Assembly: GCA_032690845.1 (NCBI GenBank)
Contig: CM064424.1
Span: forward strand, 50,605,511 to 50,669,510
Direction: 5' to 3'
Source: Eleusine coracana subsp. coracana
Lineage: Eukaryota; Streptophyta; Magnoliopsida; Poales; Poaceae
DNA length: 64,000 nucleotides
The notes below the pieces were generated by a model, which ran no database searches, was not told the DNA's origin, and saw only the letters and a list, made by a program, of their open reading frames with translations. The number at the start of each line of letters is the position of its first letter. Within the stretch, counting starts at the first letter, position 1. Position numbers and translations under genes: made by a program. Shown here piece by piece: positions 35,964 through 48,084 of this stretch.

Positions 35964-37392
35964 CGTGCTCCATTATAATACAATAAATAAATCGTATTTT
36001 CAAAAAACCATGACGTTTGCGAGTAAGGATACGTTAGTATTGCCCATGTAGATAATAGGGTTGTGACAAAGCTAACCTGGGTTATGATTCTTTATATTAC
36101 TTACATCTACGACTTCTTCAAACGAAGATACGTGCGTGCTTAACCGACACGCGTGATATTGGTGTCTGTGCTCGCAGGCGGATACGAGACTTTGTTGGCT
36201 CGTGACTTATCACGGGGTGATCCTTTTCTATGGATTGTTACTAGTAGAATTGTGCTTATTTTTGTAGTTTCTTTTGAATTTGATGTATTGTTTCTGTAAT
36301 AGATCTTTTGTAGGTACACAAACGCAGTTAGTACAACACTTAGATTGATTTACGTGTTGAGTGCCGATCGTCACCAAATATTCATGCCGCTAAGTAGCGG
36401 CAAAAATATGCGTTGTGTTGAGAAGAATGCTAGGATTATAAAATGAAAATTTTGTATCATGCATCCCAATGTAACTAAACTAAAAATTGGTTCTCTACTT
36501 TCTCACAACCTCTGAATAAATATTTTTCTATGTATGATAAGTATAAAGTTCTGAATTACAAGGTTAACAAGAATCTGTCCTGTTTTTAGCTGCCAACTTA
36601 AAAAATTCATAACTATTAATTTACTCAACCAAAAAAGGCATATAAATACTTTTCAGAAAGGTCTCAACATCCCCTGTCATCTAGAATTTAAATTAAAATT
36701 CGATCATAAGAGTAACAAGCTCAGAAACAGAGAACAAGTACAATCTGTCAACTCACTGTTCTCAGCATGACCCTGAACTTACAAATTTCATAACTAAAGT
36801 TGTACTTCGAATTTACAAGAGTTTAAACCCAATCTGGAAAGCCCTTGAAGTCTATTTGCATCTCCAATAGGTTTCATAATTTTGTTGTTTTCCCTCTGTC
36901 TAGTAGCGCCAAAACACTCAGCCTCTGTCATCCTGAAACAGAATCTGCCAACCTGAACTTGCAAAGTTCATAAGTCCAGATTTACTTGGAATTTTTGAGA
37001 ATATAAATACTAAAAGCTATGAAAGTGAGGTATAACCTGGTTCCAACCCCCAATTTTTGAGACCTTGTTTTTTGATCAAAATATCCACTTTTCTGACTGT
37101 GGTACAGTCAAGACAGGATCCGTTTTAAAACCCATCGCCGTATTATTGCCCCTTGAGGCTGGAAAATGTGAACTAAAAACTTGGTTTCTGTATTTCATAG
37201 CACTTTATATGAAATGCATCCTTACTGTAGGGAACCAGGTTTTGCTATCATTATCAGCACTATGTCAGCACTAAAAACTCAATCAAATTGTTGTGGTATA
37301 GTTTTGCTATCATTATCAGCACTATGTCAGTTGTTAGTGATACGTATTACTGCCCATGGAACACTGTACTCACCATTGGGTTTTTGTTCCAG
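35964..37392 (+). other. B leader with candidate splice donor
   Basis: A 1.4-kb AT-rich leader without a believable ORF. A donor-like GA/GTAAGGAT lies at 36022-36030, close to the primer site. The stretch ends in a polypyrimidine/AG sequence directly before the ATG of the first accessory ORF. Confidence 0.45.
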
Positions 37393-38310
37393 ATGGGTGA
37401 CCACAGTTTTGAGGAGCTTTCACACGACGGGTGGCGCTACACCACCGATCTCCACCACCATGGCTTTCCTACACTTTTGTGGGATCTGCTACACTTGCTG
37501 GGCTACGACGAGCCGCCCTCCTACAAGGGCCGCGAGATCCGCCGCCACGGGGTGACTCTTGCTGAGGTACACATCAGCGTGCCCACCAACCCGCGCAACC
37601 TTGACATGGCGGGGATGGAGAGCATGGCGATTTGTGGGAGCCTCCATGAGGGCTTGGAGAGAGTTGCCCACAGGGCTCTCACTCACTTCTGCGGGCTCCA
37701 CACAACAACACTCTCTGGGACTCTGTTTGAGATGATTCCCATTTGGTACCAGGCCAACCCGGTCTGGCAGAGACACGTGAGGCGCATTGCCCGCGACAAC
37801 TACCTGGCATATCACACGAGGTACCATCGTGTGTCCCACTACTCTGAGTACCTCCTCAACTTGGATGAGGAGGCTAGTAGCCACAGTAGGATTCTACAGG
37901 CTGACGCTAAGCAGGCCTGGGTGCAGAGGAATGATCTGCCAACACAGGTTGGCGCACAGCAGAGGAAGATTTAGCGGCTGACTGCTGCTCTTGAGGCGAG
38001 TGAGACTCGCGTTACTGAGGTCATTGGACAGCGCAACACCCTCGCGCAGGAGGTTGACAGACGTGGCGTGATTATGCAGCAGTGTGCCAACCATAACGAG
38101 CACCTGCAACATTAGTTGACAATTGCACAGCATGAGATGGAGCTCATGGGAGAGGATCTAGAGACCCTGGCTCACGAGAACCAGGGCCTGCAGCAGCAGC
38201 TGGAGGCGGTCATGGCGCCACCGGCAGCACCAGAGGAGGAGGATCTGGGTGAGGACATGGACGAGGAGGCTGATGTGGACTATGAGCCACCAGCCAGAGA
38301 CAGGACTTAG
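37393..38310 (+). pseudogene. B accessory ORF 1, unknown function
   Basis: ATG at 37393; one frame of 305 codons with TAG stops at 37972-37974 and 38113-38115. The N-terminal 190 residues look globular (FPTLLWDLLHLLGY, GREIRRHGV, RALTHFCGLH, EMIPIW). Residues about 195-275 are Glu/Gln/Leu-rich and likely a coiled coil (ENQGLQQQLEA), and the end is strongly acidic (EEEDLGEDMDEEAD). I recognise no family. It is related to ORF 2 downstream in N-terminal motifs and in architecture. TTTTTGTTCCAG lies immediately before the ATG and looks like a 3' splice site. It is not gag, which lies further downstream. Confidence 0.75.
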
Positions 38311-38583
38311 GGGATCGTGATAGGCCAGACTAGGTCATGTAGGCAGAACAAGTTGAGTAGGTAGCTTTTGTCAACCATGCGAGGTTGTGGTATTTTGGGG
38401 GATCACTGTGTGAGATGCTTTTGTAACTCGATGGTCACATATTCCGAGTTCATGTACTTAAGACTATGTTGACTTATGTTGTGTATTGGTTGTACCCTTT
38501 CAGCTACCATTGTTGCAACAGAGTTTCATAAGAATTCCAGCTTGATCATACTCTTTGACTCAATCGAAGTACTTTCCTTGTAG
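38311..38583 (+). other. Spacer between B accessory ORFs 1 and 2
   Basis: Non-coding, T/G-rich. It ends in ACTTTCCTTGTAG directly before the ATG at 38584, again a splice-acceptor form. Confidence 0.5.
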
Positions 38584-39467
38584 ATGGCTGAAAACACCAA
38601 TCAACCGCCACCAGGTTGGGAGATCACCGACGGCCTGGAGTTCACAGGGATGGTTCACCTGTTTTGGAGAGTTCTCCAGAGATTCGGATATTCCATTCCT
38701 CCCACCTATGTTGGCAAGGAATTTCAGGAGCATGGAGTCCCCTCATTGTCATCCATGTGGCAGTTCCCAGCAACTACTCGGTCATTCCCACATGGGAATC
38801 CTGGACCATTAGCATCACCAGGACAGATTTGCCTTCCACCTAGAATGTGGCTGCATTCAAGGTACTTACTCAATTCTGTGAAGACCACAAGCATGATATT
38901 GCTGGAACACCAGTCGCCTTGTTGCCCATTAATGATGTGACGTACTTTGAGTGGATTAGGCATGTGGATTTCATCTTTGATCCAAACTATTGCCACCATG
39001 GTCCTATGCTGCCCATAATAGAGTATTATGGCTTATCCACTTTCGCCTTATGCACAAACTTGTGTTGGCATCTGGATGTGTTTCATGCTGCACTTCAACT
39101 TTCTAAAGTTGAAAAACAAGCTAAGGATGAGGAAATTGTAGAACTGAACCAACAAATCCAAGCAAAGAATAAAGAGATGGATGCAATTATAGAAGAACGT
39201 GACCAAGCCTGCCTACCTTCCTATCTGGATGCAACAGATCTTGAGCATGACATGATTGAGGCTCAAGATGACTTGGATGCATTCAAGGCTGCCTACCTTC
39301 CTATTGAAGGAAATTGGGACGAGATCATCATGGAATATGGAGAACAAGAGGATGTAGAGATGGCGCCGGTCGGTATTAATGATTTGGAAATGATGGATCC
39401 AGAGGAACCAGAAGAGCCTATGGAACCGGAGGAACCAGAAGAGCCGGAAGACATAGGCCAGGAGTAG
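38584..39467 (+). pseudogene. B accessory ORF 2, paralogue of ORF 1
   Basis: ATG at 38584. The frame shifts near 38750 and a TAG lies at 38844-38846; the main part then runs 38847-39467. Matches to ORF 1 in the same order: GW-T-D-L start, LFWRVLQRFGY against LLWDLLHLLGY, GKEFQEHGV against GREIRRHGV, KVLTQFCEDH against RALTHFCGLH, ALLPI against EMIPI. A coiled-coil stretch follows (DEEIVELNQQIQAKNKEMD), and the tail has repeated PEEPEEP acidic units. No known domain is recognised. Both copies are broken, so any role is in the ancestor of this family. Confidence 0.75.
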
Positions 39468-39758
39468 ATAAATTGCTACACCCCGGTGTATGGTCGTGTA
39501 ATATAAGTATTCCTAGTTCGATGTAGGAGTGTGAATCTTGCATTATGTGTCCGCAATACCGTAAGCTAGGCGTTGGGACATATGTGTAAGATGTTGTGTG
39601 ATGGTGTCCTTTTAACAACCATGTCGTCTGAATTGAATTAATGAAGATGGTTGTTACTTGTGAAATTATCCATGCCTCTTGCAAATATATATTCTTGCAC
39701 ATGTGTTTTTATGGATTATTTTGAGGAATAACTAATGTGCAACCGTATAAATTGCAGC
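39468..39758 (+). other. Spacer between B accessory ORF 2 and gag
   Basis: Non-coding. It ends ATAAATTGCAG, one base before the gag ATG at 39759, the third acceptor-like site in this position. Confidence 0.5.
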
Positions 39759-40980
39759 ATGGTGCGTACTCAGAATCAGGATGACCCTGAAAGCTCTCAG
39801 CAAGGAGCTAATGCTGAGCCCTCACTAACTGAGGTATTGGCTGCTGCACTCAATCGGCAGCAAAACGACTCTGAGTTTCTTCGTCGGCTAGTGGATATCA
39901 CGTCCCATCTAGCTGTATAGGGAGGCCACCGTAACAACAACAATCAGCCTCGATAGAGCACCTACTCAGATTTTCTAGGTATTCATCCGCCAACCTTCAA
40001 GCGCGCCAGAGAACCTCTGGATGCTGATCACTGGCTGCCCAGACCGAGTCAAAGTTCGGTCTACTGGAATGCACCGAGCACTAGAAGGTGCTATTTGCCA
40101 CCCAACAACTCTGGGGCTCTGCTAGCGCCTAGTGGGCAAACTATGAAGCTTCTCTGCCCACTGGACGCCGTGTTGAATGGAATTGAGTTCAAGACTGCAT
40201 TTCATGCTCATTTCATCCCAGCTGGCCTCATGCAGAGGAAATTCTAGGAATTTATGGATCTGAAACAAGGAGGGAGGAATGTCCTCCAATATTCTAAAGC
40301 TTTTAATCATCTGGCTCAGTATGCTACTGAGTATGTTAATACTGAGGATAAAAAAAGATATGCATTTCTATGTGGTATGAATGCCACCCTTAAGGAGCGT
40401 CTGACTTGGCAGACAACCGGCACATACAACGACTTGGTCAATGCTACTATTGTCCAGGAAGGCACTATGCGCCAAGTTGAAGAAGAAGATCGCAAAAGAA
40501 AGGCCCCTGCTAGTGCATCTGCTGCCCCACAGGCAAAGCACCGCCTGGTTTACACTTCATCTACCGGACAGCATTTCCGGGCACCTCCGCAGCAGCAGTA
40601 TCAGCGACAATATGGTCAGAACAACTCAAGGCCACCATAGCAGCAGAACTTTCCACCCAGTGCACTGTACCAACAGCAGAACACTCAGTACCGTGCACCA
40701 TACCAGCAGCAAGGGAACCAGACTACTCGTGCCCCACAGCCTGCTGATCGTGGAAGCAGTTATCCGTGCTACAACTACGGTCGTACCGGCCACTTTGCCA
40801 AGAACTGCACCGCACCGAGGCGCAACAACAACAACCACAACAGCAACCAGCGTCAGAACCAGAGCAGGAATGTGAATGCACCATCTCGTGGTGCCCAAGT
40901 GAACTACACCAATGCTGAAGATATTCCTCAGGGCAAACCCGTGCTAACCGGTACACTCTCGCTCTATCGCTAGCCTGTCC
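39759..40980 (+). pseudogene. B gag
   Basis: The frame from ATG 39759 has stops at 39918-39920, 40638-40640, 40971-40973 and others. The N-terminal part includes LTEVLAAALNRQ, the Gag core YSKAFNHLAQYA and YNDLVNATIVQE (about 40290-40460). A Gln/Pro-rich linker and a zinc knuckle CYNYGRTGHFAKNC at about 40768-40809 follow. The second cysteine of the CCHC knuckle is tyrosine here. The protein would coat the RNA in the particle. Between 39920 and 40250 the frame is poorly kept. Confidence 0.85.
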
Positions 40981-43900
40981 TTGCACTTTTTGATTCTGGT
41001 GCTATGCATAACTTCATTAGCAAAGCTCGTGTGCAAAAACATAAACTCCACACCACTGTCATAAATAGATGCTACACCATCCGCTCTCCCGCTGGACAAA
41101 TTTTTGCTAACGAGGTAGTGTGTAAGGCTCCACTAGAAATTAATCGAAAGATCTACCCCACCGATTTCATCATGCTCAAGGATCAAGAGATCGATCTGAT
41201 CATAGGTATCATCTGGATGAAAACCCATAGAGCCATGCTAGACATTGAGCCTCGCATCGTTCACATCAACTCTCCCTTGCATGGAAAGGAAACACTTTCT
41301 CTAAATGCCAATTCATCGAAAGCCTTGGTTGTCCATCACTTGGAAGGGCAATCACTCGAGAGTATTCCCGTCGTTCGTGAATATCTAGATGTGTTTCCTG
41401 AGGACATCTCTGGTCTACCACCTGACCGTGACGTGGAATTTAAGATAGAGCTACAGCCAGGAACTTCTTCGATATCCCGTCACCCGTATAGAATGGCCCC
41501 GAACGAGCTGGCTGAGTTGAAAAAGAAATTGAGTGAGTTATTGGAAAAGGGATTCATTCGCCCAAGCACTTCACCTTGGGGCTGCCCTGCTATTTTGTGA
41601 AGAAGGATAAGTCCTTGCGCCTTGTCGTTGACTATCGGCCTCTTAACGAAGTTACCATCAAGAACAAATACCCATTACCCCGTATAGATATCCTCTTCGA
41701 CCAATTGGTTGGTGCTAAGGTCTTTTCAAAAATTGACCTCCGTTCGGGCTATCATCAAATCAAGATCAAAGCCGAAGACATTCCAAAGACCGCCTTCTCT
41801 ACTAGATATGGATTGTTTGAGTATCTAGTAATGTCATTCAGATTGACAAATGCCCCTGCCCATTTCATGTACCTCATGAATTTGGTATTCATGCCTGAGT
41901 TGGAAAAATTTGTGGTAGTATTCATTGATGACATCCTCATCTATTCTAAGTCCAAGAAAGAGCATGCTGAACATCTTCGCATTGTTCTTCAACGCCTCCG
42001 AGATCACAAGTTGTATGCAAAATTTAGCAAGTGTGAATTTTGGTTGGACCGTGTGCCATTTCTTGGTCACATAGTCTCTGCGGAAGGTATCTCGGTGGAT
42101 CCTAGCAAAGTTCAAGATGTGCTAGATTGGAAGTCACCAAAGACGGTTCATTAAGTACGCAGTTTTCTCGGGCTAGCTGGATATTATCGTAGGTTCATTC
42201 CAAATTTTTCTCGGCTGACCAAACCCATCACGGAGCTGTTGAAAAAGGATAAGAAATTCAATTGGAACAACAGTTGTGAAGAAGCATTTCAAGCATTGAA
42301 GATATTATTGACCACTGCCCCAGTATTGGCCCAACCAGACATCACTAAGCCGTTCGACGTGTATTGTGATGCATCTGGGACAGGACTTGGATGTGTGCTC
42401 ATGTAGGAAGGTCGTGTCATTGCCTATGCATCTCGACAACTACGAAAGCATGAAGAGCACTATCCAACTCATGATTTGGAACTAGCTGCAGTTGTACTTG
42501 CACTATAATTATGGAGGCATTATTTGCTCAGAAACATAGTGCACATCTACACGGATCATAAGAGCTTGAAATATATCTTTACTCAAACCGATCTAAACAA
42601 GAGGCAACGCCGGTGGTTAGAATTAATCAAGGATTATCACCTAGAGATTCATTATCATCCGGGCAAGGCAATGTAGTCGCCGATGCGTTGAGTAGGAAGG
42701 TACATTGCCATCACTTAGTACTGAAATATCAGAACAATGGCAACCACGTCACTGCTTCAGAGACCAATCTTCACGTTTTGCCTGCTATAGTGATTAGCAA
42801 CCTCAGTGTACATTCTACTATTCATGAAGAAATCATTGCTGCACAGAAAAATGATGTTGGTATGAATCATATCCATCAAAACATTAAGAAGGGTAAAGCA
42901 AAATGCTTCACCCAAGACTCCGACAGTACCCTATGGTTCAATAACCGTTTGGTAGTACCCAAGGACTGTGAACTTCGACAGAAAATCTTGGATGAAGCAC
43001 ATCACTCCAAGTACTCCATCCATCCGGGTAGTAATAAAATGTACCAAGATCTGAAGAAGAATGTTTGGTGGACAAGAATGAAGCGAGAAGTAGCTCGATA
43101 TGTTGCAGAATGTGATACTTGTCAAAGAGCTAAGGCTAACCATTTGAAACAAGCCGGATTGCTTCAACCATTGAGTATTCTCGCCTGGAAATGGGAAGAC
43201 ATCAGAATGGACTTTATTGTTGGCCTACCTCTCACTTCGCATAAGCATGATTCTATTTGGGTCATTGTGGACCGATTCACCAAATCTGCTCACCTTTTGC
43301 CGATCAACAATAGATACAACATATGGCGATACGCAGAGCTATACATTGCAAGAATTTTGTGTCATCATGGAGTACCCAAGACCATCATCTCAGATCGTGG
43401 TTCGCAGTTTGTTGCTCGGTTCTAGGAACAGCTAGATGCATCTTTGGGTACAGGTTTAATTCGTAGTTTCGCTTACCATCCCGCTACCGATAGACAGACA
43501 GAGCGTGTCAACCAAATTTTGGAAGATATGCTTAGAGCATGTGTTTTAACGCATGGTGGTAATTGGGATGAGTACTTACCATATGCGGAATTCTCATATA
43601 ACAACAGTTACCAGGAGAGTGTGAAAATGTCACCATTTGAAGCACTCTATGGTCACAGATGTAGAACACCGTTAAACTAGTCTGAATCTAGAGAAAGAGT
43701 AACCTTTGGTCCTGATCTTGTCAAAGATGCAGAAGAAAAAGTTTGTACCATTCAGGCAAATCTTAAGGCTGCCAAATGCCATCAAGAGAAGTACACAAAC
43801 AGATGACGTAGACCACTGTATTTCAATAAGGGTAACTACGTCTATCTTCGAGTGTCATCTATGAAGGGTATCCAACGGTTTGGAGTCAAGGGAAAGTTAG

Positions 43901-44265
43901 CTCCCCGTTACATTGGACCATTCCATATTTTAGAACGATGTGGAAATGTAACCTACAAGCTGGAGTTACCCGCTAATCTATCTGGAGTTCATAATACCTT
44001 CCATGTCTTTTAGTTAAAGCGGTGTCTCAAACCACCCATTGACAAAATCTTGGAAGAGTATGAGCAACTTCAACCAGACCTCACATACTCTGAACAACCG
44101 ATAAAGATCCTCGATGAGAAAGAGCACACAACCCGTAAGAGAACACTCAAATTCTATAAAGTTCAATGGAGTAATCACTCAGAAGACGAATCCACATGGG
44201 AATCTAAAGAATTCCTGAGTACGCATTTCCCAAAATTTTGGTCATCATACGCACGTATGTTTTGA
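40981..44265 (+). pseudogene. B pol: protease, RT, RNase H, integrase, chromodomain
   Basis: Protease motif LFDSGAMHNF at about 40987-41016. RT: KKDKSLRLVVDYRPLN, SGYHQIKIK, catalytic FIDD (VVFIDDILIYSKS, about 41917-41955). RNase H: YCDASGTGLG, DLELAAVV, YTDHKSLKY. Integrase: zinc region HHSKYSIHPG...CDTCQRAK, aspartates in MDFIVGLP and ISDRGSQF, glutamate in TERVNQILED (about 43500-43530). The C-terminus has a chromodomain at about 44095-44240 (KILDEKEH, KFYKVQWSNHSEDESTWES). Frameshifts lie near 41590 and 42650; stops include 42152-42154, 42404-42406, 43423-43425 and 43678-43680. The chromodomain of this class steers integration toward marked chromatin. Confidence 0.92.
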
Positions 44266-44318
44266 CCATCGTACTTCCCTCTTGTTTGCCTTGTTCATAA
44301 TCTTGGGACGAGATTTCT

Positions 44319-44333
44319 TTAAGGTGGGAGGGC
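44319..44333 (+). other. B polypurine tract
   Basis: AAGGTGGGAGGGC lies directly before the 3' LTR and would prime plus-strand synthesis. Confidence 0.8.
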
Positions 44334-47300
44334 TGTGACACCCCAGGTGTCTCACTCCTACTTAACAAGCATGAAGAGCACAAATTATGAAACATATAGC
44401 ATAAAATGATGAAGCCTCACTTCAATTATTTAAATTAATTCCAGGTAATCAAAAACCCTTCAAAACAAATTGTGACCCAAATGAAATTTTGTTATACAAC
44501 ATATGCCAACTAAATTCATAATCAAATCAATAATATTAAGATATAATTTTATGAATTTAATGAGCATTTTACCACATTTGGAAATACCACAAATAATTAA
44601 TTAAAGCATAAAAACCTTTCACAATGGGGAGTTAATTATAAAAGAACTATAAAAATTCTTACCAAATGGGTCCTACCAGAGCACTAGGAATATCTCCAAG
44701 GACCCTTGTGCAAAATTCCATGAATTTAGGAGCTCTCTAGCTATTTGTTTTAGAATTTCCATTGACCAAGGACTGTTTTGCAAGAAATCTAAAAGATCAG
44801 GGGGTTCAGAGAAAAATCACTTTTCTTCCGCCTCTCACTGGCACAGAGCTTTCACTCTGCCGACGCCTTCCCTCTCCCCTGCACGCCACTGCCTGCACAC
44901 CCCCACCTCGGAACTCCTCGCATACAACAGTGCCGCTGACCCTCCTCTTCTGTCCCATCCATCACCCTCTGCCATCGCGCGCGCCCAACCGTCTCCGCTC
45001 CACTCTGCGCCATTGCCATGATCTCCGGCAAAACTTCAATGCCAAGCGCTCCTACTGCTCCCCCTCGCTCAACCACACCCAACTAAGCGCACACAACCCG
45101 TGACCCCTCTCCGAAGCTCTCTCACTTCAACACTGCCCTCTGCTCTCCCCATTTCCTCCCCTCTACACTCTGCTCCTCCCCACCATCACTGAGCCAGCTC
45201 GACCTCGAGTTCTGCCTCCCCCACTGCTCCTCGAACCGAGCAAGAGACACAAATCGCTGCGCACAAACCCACTCCCCCTCCCCACGTACTTGCCCAACTG
45301 GAACCAAACACGCCTTGGCCGATTCGAAGAAGAACCGAGGTGAACCCCTCCGGTGACCTCCTTCGCCACAGGCCAAAATTCCTTGCCCCTGGTAATCCTC
45401 GTCTCCTCCTTCCACTTCTCCCGTGCGTGCAAACTATCTACGCATTTCCCTGACCTGTTTCCCCTTTGTTTCCTCCATCGGAGTCGACGACATTCTGACT
45501 TGTCCCCCTACCGCTGCCCCGTTTCCGGCCATCGATGCCACCTCCAAAACGAGCTCCTACCTCCGGTCCTCCCCGACACCAACAACCACGATGTCGACGA
45601 CCATCTCATCCTCGTGAAGCTGTAGGAGCCCACCCCGATGGATTTGGTGCTCCGAGCCGTTCCCCCAACATCGCCGAACCTTCCTCTTCTACCGCCTCTC
45701 ACTAACGACCACCTCCCGGTGAGAACCCGACCCCGTGAACCCCTCCTCTCCCTTCGCCGTGATGCGCGCGCCATTTTCCCGCAACCGCGGCGAGTTTTCC
45801 TCACGTGTAACCGCCGGCAGCGAGCCTCACGTGCCACCCCGCTCCGACGAGCCTACTGGCAATCCCACTGGCAGCCTTCTTGTCGCCTACGTGGCGCCTA
45901 TGTGTCACTCACGTGGCTTCGACGTGGCACTCCTTTAACCAGAAAATACCCAGAAATTCCCATAAAAGGCTTGAAACTTTGGAAACTCATAGTAAATCGA
46001 ATTCAAACCCAATGTGGCCCAAAAAAATTTTGTTGGAATCATCTTTCACTGCTCTAATTTCGTAAAATGATAAATAGCTGCCTCTGTACATGTATTTTTA
46101 TTGATTCATTTAATTGTCCAAACACCAAATAATTCACCAAAAATTCTAGGTATAAAATTAAATCCTGATTTTTGGCATGCTTAGTAAACACAAGATTATC
46201 TACCACCACAAATGTTTGTTTGGTGAAATATGAATTATGTCATGCTCTGGATGTTATTTAGTGTGATTGTTTAAATTAATTCTAGTAATTATTCTATAAA
46301 TAATTCGCCCTTGCCACTTGGCATAAAAATCACTCATATAAGTCTCTATTCACAGTAAATGACACATGTGCAGAAACATAAGTTTGCTTTATTAACTAAT
46401 TGAGTTGCTCATATCACTCATTTATCTTGTTTAATTACATAAAGAATATATATACCTAAAATCTTAATTAACAACCCAACTTCTCTGAAGCATATGGCTT
46501 CGAGAACATAATAATAATTTTAATTGATATTAAAACACTATGTGCTTGCATGCATCATATCATTGCATTCAACGGTATTCCGACAATGCCGTTAATTAAA
46601 TTCTATCATATAGGTAACGACAACCAGAAGCAAGAGGAAGACTTCCAGAAGGACGTTGACCCTTAAGAGAAAGAAGATGTAGTTGCTAGCACTAACATCG
46701 ATCCAGGCAAGCCTCGGTTTACATTCACCTTTTTACAAATTTTGCTAGTTTATTTTACTAGTGTCTATAATTATTGTTGCTTTAGGTCATAGGAGTTGAT
46801 TGAAACCCACTTTCCATGATATCCAAATGACCTATGCTACTGTCTTTAGAACTTGGTAGAATCGGTACTGTTATGCTATGCTTAGTAACTACTAAGTCTC
46901 GTTAGAAAGTATTATTATTACTAAGTAATGAACTTGACCACTGGAATGAGAATTATTAAAAGAAGTTTATTTTATGTTATGACCGGGCAGGGATAATGCA
47001 TGTGTAGGTTTGCAGCAACACATGAGTGTTGACTGTGGTAGCCTTGCCTTGTCGAACCTAGGACGCATCCGTGGTCGGCCCCTTGTTCAAGTATTGAACA
47101 GTACCGAATGCATGCTAGCTTATGGTCACTAGTAAACCGATGTAGCATTAAAGGTCACTTGCATTGAGGATGGTTAAGGTGCGTTGGTCACTGACCCTCC
47201 TGCTGCTAGAGTGGGCGGTTCAGACCATGAAGTACTGTTGGCAGAACGGCATGCCCACTCGACGTCACCACACCCGGGCTAAGGTGTAGGTGCTTTTCTT

Positions 47301-48084
47301 GCGAAAGGTTGCCATATACAACCTTAACTGGTGCGTATGTGTTGTGCATCTTGGGTTTTCCCAGCTAGTGTAATCGATTGCAATTGTTGTCCCTCACAGT
47401 AATGAGTACCACTTGGTCACTGCGCCAATCGCTTAGTTGCACCTAATATTATGGAATGGATCATGTTGCTTATTGATGTTGACGATCATTATTATTATTC
47501 TTATTGCTCTTAGGTCGTATTAATTTTATATATTGTTTTATTATCCTTGTTGCAACTAAAGTTACATTCAGCTCAACCCATTTAAATTGACAAATAAAAC
47601 TTGATAGAACTAATAGGTTGCTTAGTGCGAGACCTTTTAAACAAGCCACCTATTAGAGCCTTTTCATGAGTAGGTGTCCGACGGGTAAGTCTTGCAGAGT
47701 AATTAGTACTCAGGCTTTGTGCCATTGTGTTTTTCAGGTAATGAAGAAATAGAATTGCCTATAGATGTGATGCCCTGGGACATGCAAGTGCGTGAGGGTT
47801 GTACCGCCCACTGGGAGTCAGACTCGCCGCCGCAGTGATGTTGCTTGTTGCTAGGGTGATGTTCCTTCGGGCATGGATCACCACCAGGCTGTACGTCAAG
47901 CATAGTTCTTTTACGCATTTGCTTCTGCTGTTTCAAAACATTTATGAACTTGTATTAATTCCGCTGCCCTCTGAATCATCGTATTAATGTAATATTCAAC
48001 TTAAATTTGGACCAATATTGTATTATCAAGTGTCTGTGCTATCAGCACCGTTGGGATCTCGATCCTCCGGGAAGGGGCGCCACA
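44334..48084 (+). repeat. B 3' LTR (3751 bp)
   Basis: Starts TGTGACACCCCAGG, ends GGGGCGCCACA, and is followed by target duplication CTTGT. It contains a roughly 115-bp block (44688-44800) and a roughly 1.8-kb block (45766-47588) missing in the 5' LTR. The 44830-45900 part is C/T-rich with chance ORFs; the later part is AT-rich. No convincing gene is inside. Confidence 0.9.

Larger units (their letters stand above)
34128..48084 (+). mobile_element. Element B: chromodomain Ty3/gypsy (Tekay/Del-like) with two extra ORFs
   Basis: Full-length insertion: 5' LTR 34128-35949, primer-binding site, leader, two related accessory ORFs, gag, pol with chromodomain (to 44265), polypurine tract, 3' LTR 44334-48084. 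The target duplication CTTGT is perfect (34123-34127 and 48085-48089). The long LTR (3.75 kb on the right), the chromodomain after integrase and the RT style fit the Tekay/Del clade of chromoviruses. All ORFs carry stops. Length is about 13.96 kb. Confidence 0.92.
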
